Assembly (NCBI GenBank): GCA_943737045.1
Contig: CALSFV010000211.1
Location: 1,706,501 to 1,770,500, forward strand
DNA from: Parapristionchus giblindavisi
Taxonomy: Eukaryota; Nematoda; Chromadorea; Rhabditida; Diplogasteridae
Direction of reading: 5' to 3'
DNA length: 64,000 nucleotides
Position 1 is the stretch's first letter; each line of letters starts with the position of its first letter. Positions 51,801 through 63,029 of the stretch are shown in pieces. The notes below the pieces were generated by a model. The model made no database searches. It was not told the origin of the DNA and saw only the letters and a program-made list of their open reading frames with translations. The position numbers and the translations under genes were made by a program.

Positions 51801-54800
51801 GAATCGAGCGGATTGGCCAATGTTGCATTGTAGAACATCTGGGTATGGTAAGCACTAATGCCGGTGGAGATACTGTAAGTATTTTTTTGCTTGTTACAGT
51901 AATCAATCAATAAATCAATCGTAATCAGGCCGACTGATTGATATATTGATTGATTTAAAACAATATTCGAAATCTAAGACGAAAATCGAAAATAAAGAAA
52001 GACGAAAACCATTCTCGCACTTTTCACAGTGTAAACTAGCGCAGAAGAAATAAAATTAAAATTAAATAATCACTCCGCATTGATCATCGGTTTGATTTCA
52101 TAATTTTTTCCGTTATCTGCTCCAAGTTGCGTCGAAGTGAAATTTGGCACAGCGAAAAAATCCGATATTCAAGCCACACGAAGTCCTGCGGGTGGTCACT
52201 TCTAGGCCATAGCCCGGAGGGGGGGGGCAATCTATTCTTCGTATCCGAAACGTACCAAATTAATATCAGGATGGTCATGACGAACATGGATTTATTGACG
52301 ACAAAGAGGAAAATGAATTCTCTAATGGAATGGTCATCAACGTCCCTGGAATTCTAGAATTATTTTTTTGTATTTAAATTTTTTTCCATTAGTTAAAACA
52401 TGAATATTGAACGAAAGAATGTTGAGAGAGTGAAGAGTAAAATTCGGGCAGGATGCGCCTTTTAATCACATTCACAACTTACAAAAATGATAAATCCTCG
52501 AAAAACTTTTTGGCGATTGCGATATGGTCTTTTTCGGTCATCTGAGTCTTCTTGCGATCTTTGATCTTTTCTTCCATAGTAGATATGCGATTCTCGGTGG
52601 CATCATGCTGCCGTGTAGCGATGAGATGGCAGAGGGATTCTTGGAAGAACCTTTAAAGGTACACCCGTAGCTCACTGGAAACTCTCTGAAAACACTCTCT
52701 CGCTTTCTTTGTCTACGAGAGAGTGTTGCCAGACCGGATAATAAAATTTGCTCGGGTGTGCCTTTAAAGGTTGCCCACTCTAATGACACTTTTTCGCTTT
52801 GCTTGTAAACGAAAGAATTAACATAAAAATATCATGATAAAATTTTAAAGTAAGTTAATAAATTGAAGAAAAAATGAGGAAAACAATATTGAAACTAAAA
52901 GGAAGAAAAATTTAGTAAAGTATATGTACACGATGGCTGCCAAGAATGTAACAGAATATACGATCAACTCGAATACAGCAAATCCGTTCTTATTCACGAA
53001 ATAGTTGAGAGTCATGATTATGGACTGCAGAATATTTAAATTATTTATTTATTTATATTATTTATATTTGTTTTTAGAATATTATTGTTTTATTATTTTA
53101 AAAATTATCCTTCGCAAACTTACTGGCGATAACATCAAATTGGAAAACATGACAACGATGGCCAGCCATCTCATGTTCGCTTGCAGGATCTCGAAGAGGT
53201 TCGAGACCGAAACCAGCGTCAGGATCTGACGCCGTATGAATAAACGTCGGTATTGAGCGTATAAAAATCACTTGTTTTATTTGTAGAAGAGACTTTTTTG
53301 CTTTTCATGGCTCAGAAACTAGGCCGATCTCTTTTATATATCAAATATTGCGCGGCGAAGGTCAGCCGGGTTAGGTGAGAGGCAGCGGAGACAATCGAGA
53401 GGCGAGAGGCAGCGGAGACAATCGAGAGGCGGGGCGAGATCTAGCCTTTGAGTGACTTCCGTTCTTTAGAGCCCCGTGTCATTTTCTTATGCAAGTACAT
53501 TTTATAGGCACAATAACAAAAGCGCGGGCGGAGGAAGCTGTCTGCGAACCTCCGCCTACTCTGGTCTACGCCTACTAGCCCAGTCTACTAGTTTACGCCT
53601 ACTAGCCGTAGACTTGCAAGTCTATGGCTAGCTAAACGCAAGTTTAAAAACGCATTTGTAGTGGTGTATAATACGGTAATGCATTTCGTCTAATGTTCTT
53701 TCACTTGTAGTAAACTAATAGTAAAGTGCTAGTCTGTGACGTCAGGATTGCCGAGGCAAACGGTTTGCCAACGTTCAACTTTTGCTGTCTTTCTGACAGT
53801 TTGTTGAAATATTTGTGGGATTCCACTTTTAATAAACGATGGAAGATCCACATTGGCGTAATAACTAATGTAGTAAATATAATAAAATCAGTACAGTCCC
53901 GCAGAATCGCCGCCTTAACAGGCGTCACGCCAGGTCACGCGACGTGACGCCTGTGCATTATATGCATATGACCGAATAACTTATCAAAAACGTATTTGAG
54001 ACACCTAAAACACTTACACTTGAGCAAAAAAACAGACGCGGCGTGACTCCTGTTAAGGCGGCGATTCTGCGGGACTGTAGACGATAGATAGTGTGTGCGA
54101 ACTTACCACACTCGAGGTACCGTGGGCGATGTAGAGGCAATTTGTGAGAGCTATCGAGCTGGATGAGATTAATCGCAGAGTGAGAATGACCACGCAGCTA
54201 ACTGCCATTGCGAGTAGCACAGTTTTCCGCCGCCCAAACCACCTGATTTTAATAAATAGTTAAATTATATTTATAAAAATATTGTGTTCCGCTAGGAGTG
54301 ATAATCAATAATTTCATTCAAAATAATCAATAATTTCATTCAAAATAATCAATAATTCAAAATATCTATCAACCTTTCCCAGGCGGGACTCGTGCCACCA
54401 ACGACAAGTCCTACTATAAATCTAACCACGTTGTGATTCAGAGTATTTACCATCTGCAAATTCAGGCTTGGAACAGTACATATTAGCTATTTATTAATGA
54501 AGGATGCTACACATTTTGTTAAAAAAAGGTTACAAATTTTGAAAAAAGCGTTGTGCCGTTGAAGATACATTACAGTATTGACCGTATAAAATACACTTGT
54601 TTATTTGGTACGAGAGTATCCAACCACAGCCACAATGTGTTTCTATAATATGTTTAGAGAGGGAATCCAAGATAGTAGGTAGATCAGAGAGAGCGAGGAA
54701 GGAAGGGAGGAAAACGTGGAGAGTTAATCGATAGTTCTTTCTCTGTTTAGCAGCCAGTAGCAAGGCAATTACACACGTACATTTTATACGGATCATACAG

Positions 54801-57460
54801 CACGGTCGAGTTGCTTTGCTACATCAATTTGTACTGTTTAATTCAACCGAGTTGTACTGTACCATTCGCTTCGATTGTGGACCGTATCCCAAGTCGACGG
54901 TGTAGTTGTCACAGCAACAAGAAATCGTAGTATTGATTCTTTCATACGACATTTCTGCTACATTCATCATTGATCTGCATATTATATTATATATCTTATA
55001 TATTATATATTATATATTATATATAGATCATTATATATATTATATTATATTATATTATATATATATATATATTGTATATATTATATATTATATTACGTGG
55101 TGTTAAAATCTTGGAAAAGTAGATCGAAATGTAGCAATCTAGCACTCGCGCAAAAGTTTTTTAGCTTAAAATAATTTTGTAAATTACGAAGATATGCTAC
55201 TTTTCCAGCTACTTTTACAATGACAAAATTACGCCACTTTTCACTTTTCCTTCTTCTTTTCCAAGATTTTAACATCACATTAATAAATAAATAAATTTAA
55301 TAATCGCTCTTGCAAATGCTACAAATATAAAATGGTTAAATCGCTATATTTTGATAATAATCAAGGTCGGAATTCTTCGTAAAACTTTTCAAAATGATCT
55401 ATTAATGCCTATCATTGTTTGGGGAATACATCAATAAATAAGACACACAAGTAGTTCCAATGAAAGAATCCGGCTAAAATCATTAGAATATGAACCATGA
55501 TTTGCAATCGATTAGTCTTCCAACGACCTGCAATCATTATTTGTTGTTTATTTATGTATTTGTCGGTTGTGAAGTTATCCCAGTATTCAAGGCTCATGAA
55601 ATATTGCGGGAGATCACTTCTACGCCAGTGATAATTCAATGCTAATTCACACCGGAGTGCCTAATCTCTTCTTCGGACCTATTTTACCGCCTGATCTAGC
55701 CACTACCAATTCTCGCTTCGGACGCCTTGCAGAGGTGTCGCTCATTTCGACAACTTTATCCTCTACCAGAACAACGTTTCTCCAACGCATGGATTACTTC
55801 TGCGCACTCCCTCAATTTTCGATCTACCTTTTCTCTGTTACACCATGCTCTCAAAACGCTGCGTGACAGTACTTTTAGAGTGAACGAACGAGAGAGTGTG
55901 GTGAGAGCGGAAAGTGAAATGAATTGCTCCTTTGTGCCCTATTGTACATCGAAAATTCATTGGATCATGAATCGCCAGAAGCACTCTGGTGATTCAACGG
56001 CGATTATGGCCGAATGAGGCTTTTTTGTGCTCTCTCTTTCTTTTCATTGTTTTTCTTTCACTCTAATCTAGTTAGTCCGCGAGAATCGCATTTTTATACT
56101 GTGTTTTTCACAAAATCATCATGTTTATTTATTAATAAATCGTTCCGATGATATCACAGAACCGGAACCGGGAAATAGGCAGTCCCCAAAAATGTTTTTA
56201 CACAATATAAAAATTAAACAATATAAACACAACATAAAAATGCGATTCTCGCGGACTAACTAGATTAGAGTGAAAGAAAAACAATGAAAAGAAAGAGAGA
56301 GGGTAAAAATGCCTCATTCGGCCATAATCGCCGTTGAATCACCAGAGTGGCTCAGAGTGCTTCTGGCGATTCATGATCCAATGAATTTTCGATGTACGAT
56401 ACCATATCTTTCCATAGCCTGATCGTAAGTCCATCGTTCGCTCTCTAAACTATCAGATTGTTTTGAATCCTTACTTGAACGTGAACTACGAGCCGATCTG
56501 AAAGCCGGGATTTACAAGACCGGGATTTAGTCGAGGACTACGGTCATCGACGTTCACCTTGCACTTGATCTTGCACTTTGCTGAATAGGTTGTAAGTCAG
56601 ATGGACTGGGAAGTGACTGTCGAGCACTTCTGAAAGGATCTAATTGAAGGTGGCCGATGAATGAATGATGCTACAAAGAGACTAAAATTGCTCGACTAGG
56701 GCTAGTTTGCGAACGGTTTACCCTTATTTGGGCAAATGCTAGCCTGTTTATGGGTAAATCTTCACCTTTTCGACCACCATCATTTGCCTGAATATGTGCA
56801 AATCGTGTACACACGTAGGGAAAGTAATGAAATGGGTAAGTTACATAGCTCTCACAGCTCTGTCAGTGCAGGCAAGCATTATTGCCAACTGCATACATAC
56901 GTCGTAGTGTTAGGGATGCACGTATCAATGTTTAACTATTGAATTTAGGGTTTGAAGTGTAGAAAAATGGATAGATAGCTCAAATCGACATGAGAGTCTA
57001 TTACCTTGCACTATCAAAGGCCCGTGGCTCCGAAGATCCTCTCAAATCCCTGCAAAATCAATAAATACTGAAATTTCTCGTAAATTATTTTAAAAATTTC
57101 CAAAAAAATTAACGTACGTTTCAACAACAGCGACCACGGGTCGTATGGGAACCTCTTTTGTTTTTCTTCGAAAACTGCTATATATAATTATTTGTATTAA
57201 TATTATTGAAATACATAACGATGGATATCCTCAAAAAGCAATCAAAACAAATGTTCAAATAAATAAATATGCATAAATAGATAAATATATAAATAAATAA
57301 ATGTGTAGATATGTAAATACCGCGGACGTTTCTTCACTGAACGATTGCTAGTCCTGATGAAATATCAAATGATAATGGTATTTTGATTATTAAATAAACG
57401 GAATATGAAATCACTCACCGGGAAAAATCGGCCTCCGATTTTTCAGTTTGCGTTGCTGAT
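47533..57460 (-). CDS. Major facilitator transporter, SLC22/SVOP-like (5' end not found)
   Basis: A membrane transporter in 20 phase-consistent exons (about 513 aa): 57419-57460, 57321-57336, 57118-57174, 57005-57049, 56403-56497, 55430-55527, 54374-54453, 54107-54242, 53124-53225, 52932-53024, 52483-52607, 52256-52345, 51788-51872, 50996-51041, 50800-50945, 49967-50005, 48660-48776, 48143-48159, 47737-47794, 47533-47589. After a basic Ser-rich N-terminus, ERWTYDQAMERYG leads into TM1 (IMVHILMILAGFFHW); TM2 and the loop-2 motif read GGTSPAWERWFGRRKTVLL; TM3-6 follow; a charged central loop (STMEEKIKDRKKTQMTEKDH); TM7 (FIFLFVVNKSMFVMTILILI), TM8-12 to FQFITIFLTLLIVNM; then a charged tail ending KKFLWAI. 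The FGRRK motif and length fit MFS. Substrate unknown. Start codon and any exon upstream of 57460 were not found. Confidence 0.7.
49188..49805. mobile_element. GGGGCGATC foldback element flanked by ACTATCA
   Basis: About 610 bp, both arms reverse complements: GGGGGCGATCGTTTGCACAA start, GATCGCCCCC end, with ATAAATCGGTCGGGAGGTGG and CATGACC in the arms. ACTATCA occurs on both sides as a likely target duplication. A second copy is at 58133-58790. It lies in the transporter intron between 49967 and 48776. Confidence 0.8.
53893..54079. repeat. GC-rich hairpin in transporter intron
   Basis: ACAGTCCCGCAGAATCGCCG … CCTTAACAGG is repeated inverted at the right end (CCTGTTAAGGCGGCGATTCT). Its composition differs from the AT-rich intron around it. 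Confidence 0.75.
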
Positions 57461-57685
57461 CTGTTAATTTAACGAGGATTATTATTAATTTAACTTTAAC
57501 GAAGGAGTCCCTCGAGTTTTTTCGGGAGATATCTGGCCAGGCAGAACTATAGATCACATCTCCATGAATACAGACGATTTTCTATAAAACAATAGATCCC
57601 CGAATACCGTAATCCAAGCAGAAAGTTCATTACTGCACCAGGGGAATGCGCGAATCAGCTTGGTTCGGTTACAATCGCTGGCTAG

Positions 57686-57997
57686 TAGAGACCTCCAAAC
57701 TGCTATATCCCTTTGAATTGAGGCGCTGGCGTTCTCTTATTTCTAGAGATACAGAAGTGAAACCTTGAAATCTTGATATGACATCCGCTCTTTCGAATGA
57801 TCCTACTTTTGTATCGAGATTCGAAATTTTTAAAATTTGCATATTTAATTTTTTCGGAATTGGGCATCACGAGTAGGCTCATTCGAAAGAGCGGATGTCA
57901 TATCGTGGAAGATTTCAAGGTTTCACTTCTGTATCTGTAGAAATAAGAGAACGCCAGCGCCTCAATTCAAAGGGATATAGCAGTTTGGAGGTCTCTA
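57686..57997. mobile_element. hAT-like MITE with 8-bp target duplication
   Basis: A 312-bp hairpin whose ends are TAGAGACCTCCAAACTGCTA and its perfect complement, flanked by CTGGCTAG at 57678-57685 and 57998-58005. TAGAG fits the hAT terminal consensus and hAT elements make 8-bp duplications. The right arm of palindrome C (near 63660) reads through with one AGCGCTGGCA-like site: an empty site. Confidence 0.85.
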
Positions 57998-58132
57998 CTG
58001 GCTAGTGATCACTCACAATGAGCTACACAGACAGTCTGCTCTAATTTTTCGAATATATATGTCAATTTGGAATGAATCTTGTAGGCAACATAATGTAATA
58101 TCGTTGGCCCCACGATCACAGCATCCCTAATT

Positions 58133-58790
58133 TCCGGGGGGCGATCATTTGCACAACGATCATTTGCACAACGGATCATAAATCGGTCGGGAGGTGGCGC
58201 AAGGCAACCAAAGTTGTACCATTGTTATCAGTAGTGGTGTACGGTATGGTGCTACCGTAACCGTCAGGAATCGCGAACTGATTTTTTTAGTCGACCCATG
58301 ACCCGGGGTTCATGGTTGAAAATGGCCAAAGTCGAAAAATTCATGATGGCCCGAGATGAAATACTAGTGGCCATTATATCACTAGTGAGCCAACTTCTAT
58401 CTTTCTTGATACCGTAACCCGAACTACTGTAAATACTACCGTAATTTAGCTACCGTACCCAACAATATTATAGCGATATTCACGGCGAATCCCGGTTTGA
58501 ATACGGTAGTTCGGTTTACGTTATCAAGAAAGATAAAAGTTGGCTTACTAGTGATATAATGGCCACTAGTATTTCATCTCGGGAAATCATGAATTCGACT
58601 TTGGCCATTTTCAACCATGAACCCCGGGTCATGGGTCGATTTAAAAAATCAGTTCGCGATTCCCGGCGGTTACGGTAGCACCATACCGTACACTACTACT
58701 GATAACAATGGTACGACTTTTGTTTCCGTAGACCATCTCCCAACCGATTTATTATTCGTTGCCGAAACGGGTTTCCTGGTTTTCCTTCAA
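58133..58790. mobile_element. Second GGGGCGATC foldback element
   Basis: Same family as 49188-49805: GGGGGGCGATCATTTGCACA start, arms with ATAAATCGGTCGGGAGGTGG and ACCCATGACCCGGGGTTCAT. The right terminus is degraded (TTCGTTGCCGAAACGG). The corresponding place in the right arm of palindrome C (AATTTCCCGGG on the reverse strand near 63540) has no insertion. Confidence 0.8.
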
Positions 58791-59300
58791 TAAAAGATTG
58801 AAATCATCCTGACTCGGAGTCCCTTTGAGTTCGATCCATTCAAATCAAGTATTATTCTTTCTGCGAGCCGACAACACTCACCTGAAAATTGTTGTTGGCG
58901 ATAAAATTATTCAATCATTTTGAAATTTTATTATATTATTTTATCATCGAAAATTATAATCTGTGTTTAATAGTAAAGTAAACGAAAGATATATCATGCA
59001 AAACGTGCAGAGTTCTATTCTTTTAGCTTATTCTTAAAGACACGCCCGAGCTAATTTTACTGTCAGCATTGGCAATACGCTCTAGCTTTCTTATTCTGCG
59101 AGAGAGTGTGGCCAGAGCGGATAGTTTTAAATCCGCTCGGAGTGTGCAAAAAATAATTAAATATTACCAACCCCGTTCGTCTCAATAACCGTTGCCTAAG
59201 TTGATATTAACTAAAAATGAAACAAAACAAACAACCTGTTTAAAATATCTGCTATATGCAAACCATTCCCAATCTTGCAAACGATTGCAAACGATTGCAA

Positions 59301-61190
59301 GCCTTTGCAAGCCTTTGTTATTTAAATGGGAAAATCGGAATTCGGGCAAATATTTCGCATACTATCTCAATTCTGCTGATCTTACTATGATCTCGGTGTT
59401 CTATCTTTGTCTCTTCTCAGTCCTCTCCATTTCTCTTCTCTTCTCCTTCTGACCGCCTGATTTCTTCGCTCGTGCCATATGTCATAGAGCCATTGCCTTT
59501 GCCCAGAGGCCACTTGGTGCTGTCTTCTCTTTCTCTTATTTTATCGATTTCGCGACGAATCCTCGCATTTTCTCACTTACATCTTACAATATTTTGCACT
59601 TTTTGATTCTTCCTGCTAGTTACATCAAGTTATTGAGTTTCACATGTCTTGTTCAGATTTTGCCAAACTTAAAGTGTTATTGTTAGAATTCGCCACTTGA
59701 AGTTAAAGAAACCTTAAATTAAGTTAAAGTGATGTGGTATACTATAATGCATTTAGCAAAACTCTTTCACTTGTTGAGGTAAACTTTCCCTTTTAGTGAT
59801 TGACTTATTTCAAGTACACTTTAAGTTTTGAGAAATAAAAAAAAGAGTGCACCCACTATTTGAGTTCATGTAAATGAATGTGAACTTGTAATTTGAATTT
59901 GAAGCATTTTAGGTGTCCTACATACACCAAGAGAGCTGTTCTTATACAACAACTATATAAAATACATTCTACATATAATATAATTTATTATTATTCTCTT
60001 GGTCAGTTTTTAGCTTTATTAAATTGTCGATCCTCTCAAGAGATCACGACCGATAACATCTCAAGGTCAACTGCCCTTCTATTCAACCTATTGATGTACT
60101 TTTTCTAGCCCACGCATGCAATCCAACACATATCGACTGCTGTCGTATATTTTCGTATACATATATGCTTGTGAATCTGATAAATCAGGGCACCCCTCTC
60201 GTCAGAGAGAGATTCTGCAAAGCAGGAGGTGGTTTACACCTCCTGCTCTGTCCCTATTTTCTTTATCTTATCTTATATTTCGCCAAACTATTTGTATTCC
60301 TATTTAGACCATGATTGTAGTTTATGCGTTTGCTATGAATAAAGTAGATGTATAGATATTATGCGTGTTCGTTTAAAAATTCCAATCTGGGGTGTGATAT
60401 ACCTCTCCCGTATTCAGCACTCTACCCTCCGACATTTTGTGCATTGACCTTGTCTATTGGTATGTGTCGATGAATCGTAATTAACTTTCAACCTAACCAT
60501 CCACCAACTCACTATTCTTAGTCCTTTGATTCCCCCAGGATGCCATCTGCCATGGCCTCATTTCCCCCACTCACTCTCTCTAATAATAACACTCCTTTCT
60601 AGAATATGTGCCCGCGGATTACACCGGAAGAGAGACTTCCTCTCGCTCTCTCTTCTTATTCTTGCTTTTGCTTCGTCGTGTCTGCTGTTGCTCAGATAAA
60701 GTCATCTATACACTCACTTCTTCTTCTTCACCTACATGTAATCCATCCATCCACCACTAATAATATTTCTCCGCCTACACTTGTGACGTCACAGTAAGGC
60801 AACCATATCCCCGCGCTCTCATGCTCATCGTTTCGAAATTTCTCCAGTTTTTTCCAGTAACTTTACTTTGTGAGAACACTGTGACCATACCTACCCAGAA
60901 AAAGTGTACAATGAACCTGTAGCTGAAAGAATGACACACGTTAAGTGTTAAATATAACACACTACAGGTCTTACACTCCGTGCGGAACCGAGAAAATTCT
61001 CTTACGAAATGTTCTGTTTTAAGAAATTGGCTTCTTATAAAAGAATATCAGAAATTGAATTTCTTACTTTTTAAGACCATTTTTCGCTGATATTTCTTGT
61101 AATTGAGAAAATCAAAAGTGAGAAATTATCAATTTAAGTAAATTTTCTGTGTGAGTTTTAACACTTTCTCTGTGTGAATTCAGATAGTAG
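59301..61190. other. No gene assigned; AT-rich DNA
   Basis: Several open frames of 60-90 codons exist but none has convincing splice sites or a recognisable motif. Pyrimidine-rich tracts occur at about 59395-59450 and 60580-60760. Confidence 0.4.
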
Positions 61191-61353
61191 AAAGATTGCA
61201 AGAAGAAGTTAATGCACTTTTCCAAATAGCTTCTGGGAATTGATTCAACTGGGTTCTTAATACGTAGATGAAACAGACCAGGGTATGTTTAATTGTTAAG
61301 AGATCAAAGATCAACGAAAATAATACGAAGATAATATACTGGATAATAGTCAG

Positions 61354-61641
61354 ATGGACAACTATGACGGCACAATTTCTGTTGCCTTCAATACGACTTA
61401 TGTTTCACGCACCAAATATGACGAGGCGATCACATTTACAAAACGTTGGAAGTCGGGAATCGGAGAAAATGAAAAAAATAATATTTTTAGTGGTTGTGGC
61501 GCTCTTGCATTGAGTGTTGTGATGTTATCCGGCATTACATATGTTGAGTTCAGTTCAGTTCAAAACACATTTATCAAGAGTAGGACTCTGATGTGCATGG
61601 GGAAAAAGCTCATCTTACTTCCGACAGTCCCAGAACACTGA
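61354..61641 (+). CDS. Unrecognised small open frame
   Basis: A 95-codon frame starts MDNYDGTISVAFNTTYVSR and has one hydrophobic stretch (GCGALALSVVMLSGITYVEF) that could span a membrane. Its last codons run into a hairpin element at 61612. I do not recognise it; no neighbour or splice evidence supports it, and it may be chance or a remnant. Confidence 0.25.
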   Translation: MDNYDGTISVAFNTTYVSRTKYDEAITFTKRWKSGIGENEKNNIFSGCGALALSVVMLSGITYVEFSSVQNTFIKSRTLMCMGKKLILLPTVPEH

Positions 61642-61900
61642 CGTTGATCTTCATATGCGCGTCTTCCATTTCACAAATCCGAGAAGTTCGACAGGCAGCT
61701 TGGAGTTGACAGAAGAAGTTGGCTTCCCATGATGTTGAGTATTCGTTTAAAACATCAATGGTTCGTGCAGTTCATCGGAAGCCAACTTCTTCGGGCAACT
61801 CCAAACTGCCTATCGATCTTCTCGGACTCAAGAATTGTAGAGTCGGAAGATGCGCGTATAAAGTTCAACGTCAATGTTCTGGGACTGTCGGGAGTAAGAT
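61612..61900. mobile_element. 289-bp hairpin element
   Basis: Arms ATCTTACTTCCGACAGTCCC and ATCTTACTCCCGACAGTCCC (reverse strand) are inverted, continuing through AACTTCTTC and TTCTCGGA blocks. No coding content. MITE-like; target duplication not resolved. Confidence 0.8.
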
Positions 61901-62388
61901 ATACTATTCAGTCATTTAGTGGTTGTATACAATAGTTGTATGCTTGAGAAAGGATATCGTATATTGTAATGTATTATATTATTTAAGATTTTATCAACGT
62001 GTGTATGCACGAAACGAAACACATGAATATGACGTGTGAAAATTGTGTGAAGCATAAACGAGATATGTAGGAGGGGATCAGGGTCAGGGTGAATCAGGGT
62101 GAGATCTTAAAGGAAGCGTAACCTCATTCAATGGTCTCTTCGACGCGCAATGCGCTCTCGTTGTTAGAGAACAGAGAAATAGTGTGCGCAATGAAGAGAC
62201 CGTTGAGTGAGGTTACGCTCCCTTTAAGGGTGGAAAGGGGGGTCTCTCATAGGACACTATGGTCCCTTTCGTGGACGATAATGTATTCATTGTATTATGA
62301 ACAAGGATACAAGAAGATTTTCATTATTGACGCCTGAGGCGTTATCATTCACAACTATTATAAATCAAATTCTGCATGATGAATTACG

Positions 62389-62784
62389 CTATATAGAGAG
62401 AAGAAAGCGATCACGAAGTGACGGATTGGCAGTGGCCATGATGTGACCGTGGTGATGAGAATCCTGCAAAGATCAAAGATCAATAATAAAAGATAAAAAA
62501 TTAACATTGGAAAACCAAAATAAATATAGAAATATCAAAGATTTTTTGTTGAGAGGCCAAAAATCAATTAATAAAGTTTAAAGATCAAACACAACTTATA
62601 TAGCCTACATGGCCATAGCCTAAATGAGAGAACGAAGAATGACCATGGTTGTATCCCTGTAAAGATCAAAGATCAAAGTACGAAATGACATAGGATTAAA
62701 GATTCGAAATTCGAAACGACCAAAGATCAAAAATCAACTTACATTAATGTATACTCCATAATGCACATCTACATGGGGAGGAAC
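62389..62784 (-). CDS. His/Gly-rich protein, C-terminal exons (unrecognised)
   Basis: Three phase-0 exons: 62743-62784 (VPPHVDVHYGVYIN), 62609-62656 (GYNHGHSSFSHLGYGH) and 62389-62463 (DSHHHGHIMATANPSLRDRF to stop). Acceptors CCAG, TACAG and GCAG and donors GTAAGT and GTAGGC are good, and introns carry the GATCAAAGATCAAAG motif. The visible 54 residues have about a dozen His, suggestive of metal binding or a low-complexity extracellular protein, but that is only composition. Upstream exons were not found; the tRNA and the palindrome C arm follow. Confidence 0.5.
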
Positions 62785-62916
62785 CTGGAAAGAATTAACA
62801 ATTTAAAAAATAAGCATCAATTAAAGTTCACTTTTTCCGCTAGACATAGAGCACCGAACAAAACGAAGTTTCCGGGGTGTTTTACTTGATGATTGATTAA
62901 CCATCTATACATATGT

Positions 62917-62989
62917 GATCTCGTGGTGTAGTGGTTATCACATCTGTCTAACACACAGAAGGCCGGCGGTTCGAGCCCGCCCGAGATCA
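62917..62989 (+). tRNA. tRNA-Val (AAC)
   Basis: 73 nt. Acceptor stem GATCTCG/CGAGATC with discriminator A; D arm GGTGTAGTGGTTATCAC with an A-box; anticodon stem TCTGT/ACAGA closing loop CTAACAC with anticodon AAC at 62950-62952; T arm GGCGG-TTCGAGC-CCGCC with a B-box. All four helices pair, no intron. CCA is not encoded, as in eukaryotes. It sits just outside the right arm of palindrome C. Confidence 0.95.
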
Positions 62990-63029
62990 AATATTTTTGC
63001 TGTCCATTAAATTAAAAGTATTATGTAAA

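Larger units (their letters stand above)
57419..59300. repeat. Palindrome C, left arm
   Basis: The reverse complement of this arm reappears at about 63030-64000 and runs off the window. Shared blocks include the exon at 57419-57460, AATTAGAGCAGACTG-like sequence, AAAGATTGAAATCATCCTGA, the CTCTCTCG MITE and AACCCCGTTCGTCTCAATAA. The left arm has two insertions that the right arm lacks: the MITE at 57686-57997 and the foldback at 58133-58790. Confidence 0.85.

Noticed and set aside
55412..55639. Full 75-codon minus-strand frame as one exon
   Set aside because: Only 55430-55527 joins the preceding transporter exon in phase. The upstream part is the dispersed GTGATCACTTCTAGGCC repeat.
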